Part shown: positions 7,390-10,911 of the stretch, piece after piece
Layout: each line of letters opens with the position of its first letter
Position numbering within the stretch: position 1 is the first letter of the stretch
Assembly: GCA_009920585.1 (NCBI GenBank)
Contig: RFZT01000057.1
Span: 1-10,911, forward strand
DNA length: 10,911 bases
Direction: 5' to 3'
DNA from: a bacterium
GTDB lineage: Bacteria; Verrucomicrobiota; Verrucomicrobiia; Chthoniobacterales; Terrimicrobiaceae
Translations under genes and position numbers: made by a program
The notes under the pieces: generated by a model
Databases searched by the model: none
Told to the model about the DNA's origin: nothing
What the model saw: the letters and a program-made list of their open reading frames with translations, nothing else

Positions 7390-8670
7390 TTACAACTCCG
7401 ATAACGTCGTCTCATTCCGGCGGAGGGGGAGACGGGCTTCGAGTTGCCGCAAGTCTTTGTCGAGTTGATCGAGGCTGAATGCGCCAACGCGCGCACGCGC
7501 GGATTCACGCATGGCTTGGAGTCGCTCTGGATCGTCCACGAGTGTTTGCAGAGTTGCGGCTAGCGCTGTCGCATTCCTGGCAGGAACGAGGAATCCATCG
7601 ACCCCATCGGTGACCACATCTCCACAATTTGGTGTCGTGATGACAGGCAGGCCATGCGACATGGCTTCTAATTGAGTGAGCGCAAATCCATCCGATATTG
7701 TGGGAAGAACGAAGACATCGGCCTGAGCATAGAAGTCCTGCACTTTGTCACGGGTCACAGCGCCGTGGAATCTCACATTCGCGGGCGCAGTAACGACAAA
7801 CTGATCCGCGATGGCGATCGGGCCGACCACATCAAATTGAACTGGAACCCCCTTCAGGAGCCGCGCGGCCTCAATCAAGTAGGGGATGCCTTTACGAATA
7901 TTGACCTGTCCCAAAAATAAGACGCGCAAGGGTTCGTTGTCTCGCTTGGGTGCAATCGGTGAGGGCTCTTGGAGTGCATCGACTTCGTAAGCAAGCGGCA
8001 CGATGGCGATCTTGGATTCCGGAACCCCTTGCTTCAGCAACGCGTCATGTGTCCACCGCGAATTCACCATGACGATGTCGGCCAAGGCCCACTCGGACTG
8101 CCTCCAGAGAAAATATTCCTCAGGGACAACAAGCGGCTTCTTTGCCCATCCGGACCAAAGTTTTTCCTCCTCGCGGACCATTTCGACTTCAGTGCGAGCA
8201 GGATCCATCTGGCCAACGACACAGGCAGCGCCTCGATTTTTCGCCCATGCCGCCGCCTCGAAAAAACCAGTGTCATATCCGAAAAAAACCGTGTTTTCCC
8301 AGTGCTGTTCCTTGCGCTTACGGAGCGCGGAGCGAACGTTGCGTCCGAAGCGGCTTCCCACGCGGAGGTATGCGCCATAGGGGTTGCCACGTTTGGCGAA
8401 GCGTTGCGCTAGACCCTGCCCCAGCGCGGAGGCATTGAATGCATAGACCTCGGCATCGCTCAATTCTTCATGGAAGCGGCTTTTTAAGCGGTTCGCGCCC
8501 ACCAAGCGCGCCATCACACGCCAGAGACCTTGAGACCAGTAATCCGTGAAAACGGCCTCCAATCTTCCTGAGCGGTGGAGAACCCTTGGGATGGCAAAGT
8601 GCTCGCGAGCCCCGATCTGCGAACAAATCCAGGACGTGCTTGGTGCGTGAACTTTAAAGAGCTGCCGAAT
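7390..8670 (-). CDS. GT4-type glycosyltransferase, probable non-canonical ATT start
   Basis: The GT-B Rossmann C-terminal half is clear: LRVLFLGQVNIRKGIPYLIEA, then VRFHGAV, FYAQADVFVLPTISDGFALTQLEAMSHGLPVITT. The usual EX7E nucleotide-sugar motif appears as Asp-x7-Glu (DGFALTQLE; Asp327 and Glu335 from the 8670 start). The first ATG/GTG/TTG codon in frame is a TTG at 8562 (390 aa), but the frame upstream continues with VHAPSTSWICSQIGAREHFA and IPRVLHRSGRL, which matches the N-terminus I recall for this family (G-A-R-x-H-Y-A-x-P-R-x-L). That stretch holds no ATG, GTG or TTG. An ATT at 8670 with AGAGGGG nine bases upstream is the best start (426 aa). The gene lies in the same frame as thioredoxin, 15 bases after its TAA. 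It is likely cytoplasmic, acting on an unknown envelope or cell-surface glycan. Confidence 0.8.
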   Translation of the reverse strand: MRQLFKVHAPSTSWICSQIGAREHFAIPRVLHRSGRLEAVFTDYWSQGLWRVMARLVGANRLKSRFHEELSDAEVYAFNASALGQGLAQRFAKRGNPYGAYLRVGSRFGRNVRSALRKRKEQHWENTVFFGYDTGFFEAAAWAKNRGAACVVGQMDPARTEVEMVREEEKLWSGWAKKPLVVPEEYFLWRQSEWALADIVMVNSRWTHDALLKQGVPESKIAIVPLAYEVDALQEPSPIAPKRDNEPLRVLFLGQVNIRKGIPYLIEAARLLKGVPVQFDVVGPIAIADQFVVTAPANVRFHGAVTRDKVQDFYAQADVFVLPTISDGFALTQLEAMSHGLPVITTPNCGDVVTDGVDGFLVPARNATALAATLQTLVDDPERLQAMRESARARVGAFSLDQLDKDLRQLEARLPLRRNETTLSEL

Positions 8671-8685
8671 GGGTTTGCGCCCCTC

Positions 8686-9015
8686 TTAGAGTAGAGCAGT
8701 GAGCTTATTGACGATTTCGGCCTTGCTGGAAATCCCGACCGATTGCTCGTGCTTCGCGCCGCCTTTGAAGTAAATGAGGGAAGGAATGCTGCGGATGCCG
8801 AATTGAGCGGAGACGGCGGGAGCCTCGTCCACATTCACTTTCGCGATGGCAAATTTGCCCGCATTTTCCGTGGCCACCTCGTCGACGATCGGACCGAGCA
8901 TGCGGCAGGGTGCGCACCATGGGGCCCAGAAATCAACAAGGACAGGAGCCCCCGCGTTTTTGATGAAGGTGTCGAAGTTTGCGTCGGTGAGTTCGGTAAC
9001 GTTTGGATTTGCCAT
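8686..9015 (-). CDS. trxA: Thioredoxin with WCAPC active site
   Basis: This is a 109-residue, full-length single thioredoxin domain with no signal peptide, so it is cytoplasmic. The active site is WCAPC (33-37) in VLVDFWAPWCAPCRMLGPI, with the cis-proline at Pro78 (RSIPS) and the buried Asp28 typical of TrxA. Ala replaces the Gly of the canonical WCGPC; the change between the cysteines may shift the redox potential slightly but is a known variant. It reduces protein disulfides using electrons from thioredoxin reductase, which is not in this window. It follows the proline/alanine-rich gene by 30 bases and is followed immediately by the glycosyltransferase, so all three are probably one transcript. 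No strong Shine-Dalgarno precedes the ATG. Confidence 0.95.
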   Translation of the reverse strand: MANPNVTELTDANFDTFIKNAGAPVLVDFWAPWCAPCRMLGPIVDEVATENAGKFAIAKVNVDEAPAVSAQFGIRSIPSLIYFKGGAKHEQSVGISSKAEIVNKLTALL

Positions 9016-9045
9016 GATGATTGATTAAAAAGGATGTGGGTTGCG

Positions 9046-9747
9046 TCAGCTCGTCATCGTCCAGACCTGAACTCCGAGTGAAAGCAGGGCGACAATGAGG
9101 GCTGCAATGCCGAAAATTAAGGTGGAATCGGATGCCGACGTTGCAGCCGGAGAGGCCTCAGTTGAAGCCTCTGGAGCGCTTTTGGGAGCCTTCGGTGCCG
9201 CTTGCTTCAAATTCACCGTGGCCTGCGGAACGGTTTTGGCAGGTTGCGGTAGGGTGATCTTCGCGGTTTCCTTTTTGGGAGGAGCACCCGCTGCGCCTGC
9301 TGGCTTTGCTGCGGGAGCACTCGGAAGTTTGATGCCTGAGGCAGCAGGAGGTTTGGCGATGCCTGCCGCTGGTGGAGCGCTGATGCCAGGAGCGGCGGGA
9401 GGCTTAGGAAGACCAATGGCTGCAGGAGGTTTCGCGATGCCTGCCGCAGGAGGAGCACTGATGCCGGGAGCGGTCGGGGCCTTGGGAATGGAAATTGGAA
9501 GCACCGGAGCCGATCCGCTGGCCGTCGGTGGAACGAGACGTGGAACCGCTGAAGGCGGAGTCAGTGGGGCGGAGGGAACGCCTGCGGGTTTGGGAATCGC
9601 TGGTGAAGGAACCACCGTTCCCATCACTTGCGCGGGCTTGGGCGGAAAATTGATTTTCGCCGTCGCAGGCGCGAGCGGAGGTTTCGGTAGGCCGTCAGGG
9701 CTACCTCCTAAAACGATGCGGACGGTTTCTTTGTTTGGTTCGGACAT
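9046..9747 (-). CDS. Proline/alanine-rich protein with C-terminal membrane anchor
   Basis: This is a 233-residue protein starting MSEPNKETVRIVLGG. A long low-complexity Pro/Ala/Lys region (about 20-195) follows, then an Ala/Ser-rich linker and one C-terminal hydrophobic helix (STLIFGIAALIVALLSLGVQVW, about 208-229). That layout suggests a tail-anchored protein with a disordered cytoplasmic domain. It contains a 26-residue internal duplication (APGISAPPAAGIAKPPAA occurs twice). I recall proteins with a KETVRI-like start next to thioredoxin genes in Verrucomicrobiota, but no function is known to me. The frame is open to a TTG at 9810; that TTG is part of a TTGACA promoter element, so the ATG at 9747 is preferred. 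It is first in a probable operon with trxA. Confidence 0.8.
   Translation of the reverse strand: MSEPNKETVRIVLGGSPDGLPKPPLAPATAKINFPPKPAQVMGTVVPSPAIPKPAGVPSAPLTPPSAVPRLVPPTASGSAPVLPISIPKAPTAPGISAPPAAGIAKPPAAIGLPKPPAAPGISAPPAAGIAKPPAASGIKLPSAPAAKPAGAAGAPPKKETAKITLPQPAKTVPQATVNLKQAAPKAPKSAPEASTEASPAATSASDSTLIFGIAALIVALLSLGVQVWTMTS
9344..9479. repeat. 78-bp direct duplication within the Pro/Ala-rich gene
   Basis: A block beginning gcaggaggttt at 9344 recurs at 9422, a period of 78 bases (26 codons). The two copies run roughly 9344-9401 and 9422-9479 and differ by a handful of mostly synonymous substitutions. On the coding strand both encode the 18 residues APGISAPPAAGIAKPPAA. The in-frame duplication lengthens the disordered domain. 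Confidence 0.8.
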
Positions 9748-9780
9748 ATCGATTCTGGTGGAGATATCTAAGAGGGTCTC

Positions 9781-9810
9781 ATTCTTTCCCGCAGTTAGGG
9801 CTTTTGTCAA
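9781..9810 (-). promoter_or_regulatory. Candidate sigma70-type promoter for the Pro/Ala-rich gene-trxA-glycosyltransferase operon
   Basis: On the minus strand a perfect -35 TTGACA (9810-9805) is followed after 18 bases by AAGAAT (9786-9781), a four-of-six match to TATAAT. A transcript from here would start about 25-30 bases before the ATG at 9747. No operator could be recognised. Confidence 0.5.
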
Positions 9811-9969
9811 TTTTCGATTACGGCTTCCTTTAACAGGAATGGGTTATTGCACGTTGGATATTCCTTTTGGTCGGTTGCGATTAATCTGGTTGGACTTGGC
9901 TTTGGGTAAAAATGGCCATCGCTGGCATTTTCTCTGGGGGCATTCCAAATTCGGCAATCGAATAAAAAG
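9811..9969. other. Intergenic stretch upstream of the thioredoxin operon
   Basis: These roughly 160 bases lie between the candidate operon promoter and the hairpin terminator. Apart from a plus-strand open frame (ATG 9839 to TAG 9991, 50 codons) without a properly spaced ribosome binding site and running into the terminator, I see nothing that can be supported. Confidence 0.5.
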
Positions 9970-10001
9970 AAAAAACCGGCTAGTTGAGTAGCCGGTTTTT
10001 T
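9970..10001. terminator. Bidirectional intrinsic terminator
   Basis: A perfect inverted repeat has arms aaaaaaccggcta (9970-9982) and tagccggtttttt (9989-10001) around the six-base loop gttgag. That is a 13-bp stem with a GC core and T/A runs on both sides, so it can terminate on either strand. It lies 28 bases past the stop of the minus-strand gene at 10029-10250 and most likely serves that gene, isolating it from the thioredoxin operon. Confidence 0.9.
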
Positions 10002-10028
10002 GCACTAAAAATTAGCTGTTCGCTACGA

Positions 10029-10250
10029 CTACGGTCTTTGGTACTCGGGATTGCTCCTTGGGTCTTGCGTATAAGCACTCGGCGCGGCGGAATGAAAATC
10101 CACGTTCTGTTGCATTTTTTCATCCTGAAACGTGAGAAGGGTGCTCACCTTGCGGTCCCCTTCGGCAATCGCTGCCCGCTCAGTTGCTCTCAGTTCATCA
10201 TCAGTGAGTCGCACCGTGATCCGTTGCTCCATTTTTTGATCAATGTTCAT
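10029..10250 (-). CDS. Small ribbon-helix-helix (CopG/Arc-like) protein
   Basis: This is a 73-residue protein. Residues about 8-40 (MEQRITVRLTDDELRATERA followed by AIAEGDRKVSTLLT) fit the ribbon-helix-helix pattern: one polar strand, then two short helices with a small residue between. This fold dimerises and binds DNA, often in antitoxins and small repressors. The C-terminal tail (about 41-73; FQDEKMQQNVDFHS then Pro/Tyr-rich) is not typical of the fold and could be a partner-binding extension or degenerate. No toxin gene is adjacent: the neighbours are a terminator and a transposase remnant. The start may be ATG 10250 or Met7 at 10232; neither has a Shine-Dalgarno. A terminator sits just downstream, which supports it being transcribed. 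Confidence 0.6.
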   Translation of the reverse strand: MNIDQKMEQRITVRLTDDELRATERAAIAEGDRKVSTLLTFQDEKMQQNVDFHSAAPSAYTQDPRSNPEYQRP

Positions 10251-10295
10251 CTGAAAATGACTTTAATGCGCCTTTAAAAAAAAGCAACATTTAAA

Positions 10296-10301
10296 TTTAT
10301 A
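10296..10301 (-). promoter_or_regulatory. Possible -10 element for the RHH-like gene
   Basis: TATAAA on the minus strand lies in an AT-rich stretch about 45 bases before the start codon. The only -35-like sequence, TTGAAC (10320-10315), is spaced just 13 bases away, which is too short for a normal sigma70 promoter, so this is weak. Confidence 0.25.
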
Positions 10302-10341
10302 TCTGTCGGCGACGGTTCAAAAGCGAACACGAAGCTCTATT

Positions 10342-10672
10342 CTATTGTTGGGAAGGAGCAACGAGGAGTGCGACACCAATGGCTCGCGAGGCGTACTGAA
10401 AATCGCTGCGCGGGTTGAGGTAATCATTTGAGGAGTTTTGAGCCGAATAGGCTCAGACTGTCGGTTAAGATGGCTTGGGGGATGCTGAAGCATTCTAGGG
10501 CTTCGCGGAAGCGGAGAAAGTGGGCACGAGTGGAGTCGCGAGTAACAAATCGTCCGGCGATGTTGAGTTCAGAGTGGCCGTTGAGACTGAGTGAGTGAAA
10601 TTGTTTTTGGGAGCTGGGCCACCATTTGAGGATGGGGCTGTCGTGCTTGAAGAATTCGCCGAATCGGTTTTT
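10342..10672 (-). pseudogene. Decayed rve-type (IS481-like) transposase fragment
   Basis: The minus-strand frame 10672-10424 (82 codons, no start codon) encodes an integrase-core fragment: FKHDSP...KWWPSSQKQ, then AGRFVTRDSTRAHFLRFREA and IPQAILTDSLSLFGS. It stops at TGA 10426-10424. The family sequence resumes in another frame: DYLNPRSDFQYASRAIGV followed by ALLVAPSQQ, ending at TAG 10344-10342. Hence there is a frameshift near 10430-10440. The first two acidic residues expected of the catalytic triad can be placed (Asp in KHDSP, Asp in LTDSL), but the glutamate usually found after a KGKIE-type stretch is lost. The DDHSR stretch usual between them reads NGHSE. The N-terminal helix-turn-helix part is missing. 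Family assignment is from remembered motifs. Confidence 0.65.
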
Positions 10673-10911
10673 TTACATTGAGAAGCTGGCAGGCGTCAGG
10701 GGCTCTGATGTCGCCGAAGTTTTAGCACATCAATTTTCGCACGCTTTTTGGCGAGATATCTCCAGCGGCCTCCTCCGAATACCCGCAAAAAACGGGTCAA
10801 GTGATATTTTTCGTCAAATGCAGTTCTCCAGATTTGAACCGTCTCAGTTCACTTTAGAAAAGGCGGGAAAACGCCGATTTTTGTGATCAGAGTACGGAGT
10901 TCGGTTGCTGA
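10673..10911. other. Unassigned stretch at the right edge
   Basis: No gene can be supported here. On the minus strand a frame enters from the edge and ends at TGA 10851-10849 (20 codons, ending GVFPPFLK), which could be the tail of a gene outside the window. The same frame reopens as ETVQIWRTAFDEKYHLTRFL and on to TGA at 10701, without a recognisable family. On the plus strand a frame 10626-10886 is open but starts at TTG inside the transposase remnant. The region may be further insertion-sequence debris. Confidence 0.4.

Noticed and set aside
7379..7401. Imperfect hairpin ggagctgt-ttttt-acaactcc between the convergent SOUL and glycosyltransferase genes
   Set aside because: Short stem with a mismatch and no T run after it on either strand, so it does not meet the pattern of an intrinsic terminator.
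8064..8438. Several open frames overlapping the glycosyltransferase on both strands
   Set aside because: They are shadows; only the 7390-8670 minus frame shows family motifs.
9095..9991. Plus-strand open frame of 298 codons, Gly/Ala rich
   Set aside because: It is the complement of the Pro/Ala-rich gene; long antisense frames arise from such GC-biased repeats.
9839..9991. Small plus-strand frame of 50 codons beginning MGYCTLDIPFGRL
   Set aside because: AGGA abuts the ATG with no spacing, the frame ends inside the terminator hairpin and no family is recognised.
10781..10797. Inverted repeat acccg...cgggt with an A-rich loop
   Set aside because: Only five base pairs, and the A run is in the loop rather than after the stem.
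10626..10886. Plus-strand frame of 86 codons
   Set aside because: It starts with TTG inside the antisense of the transposase remnant, has no ribosome binding site and no recognisable domain; kept only as unassigned sequence.

Overview
The window looks like a chromosomal segment from a diderm (Gram-negative-type) bacterium of moderate GC content. I favour the Verrucomicrobiota, because the genes have weak or absent Shine-Dalgarno sequences and frequent TTG/GTG starts. They also include a MlaE/MlaF/MCE operon, a SOUL-domain lipoprotein and a proline/alanine-rich protein beginning near a KETVRI motif beside thioredoxin. This assignment is inference from recalled gene families and no search was run.

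Left part (1-2261, minus strand): one large gene, cut by the window edge. It encodes a secreted protein with a signal peptide, a long coiled coil, about five TPR repeats and then a perfect 12-bp tandem repeat encoding (Thr-Pro-Ser-Thr)n. Divergent from it (2397-5127, plus strand) is a compact operon: an unrecognised 86-aa protein, a MlaE-type permease, a MlaF-type ATPase and a membrane-anchored MCE protein. The last three form an ABC system for moving lipid between the inner membrane and the outer envelope. No MlaB or MlaC homologue is visible next to them.

Middle part (5132-7354): a minus-strand pair, a YhbY-type RNA-binding protein overlapping an MFS transporter by 4 bases. Divergent from it is a plus-strand lipoprotein with a SOUL/heme-binding domain. 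The MFS gene converges on the MCE gene with only 4 bases between stop codons.

Right part (7390-9810, minus strand): a likely three-gene operon of a proline/alanine-rich tail-anchored protein, thioredoxin with a WCAPC active site, and a GT4-type glycosyltransferase. The glycosyltransferase reading frame, judged by recognisable N-terminal family sequence, starts well upstream of any ATG/GTG/TTG codon. It sits in the same frame as thioredoxin, directly after the thioredoxin stop codon, so an ATT start at 8670 is the best candidate. Further right are a strong bidirectional hairpin terminator (9970-10001), a small ribbon-helix-helix-like gene (10029-10250), and a decayed, frameshifted rve-type transposase remnant (10342-10672). 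The last 240 bases contain nothing I can assign.

The most unusual items are the glycosyltransferase without a canonical start, the TPST minisatellite in the envelope TPR protein, and the small unknown protein at the head of the MCE operon.
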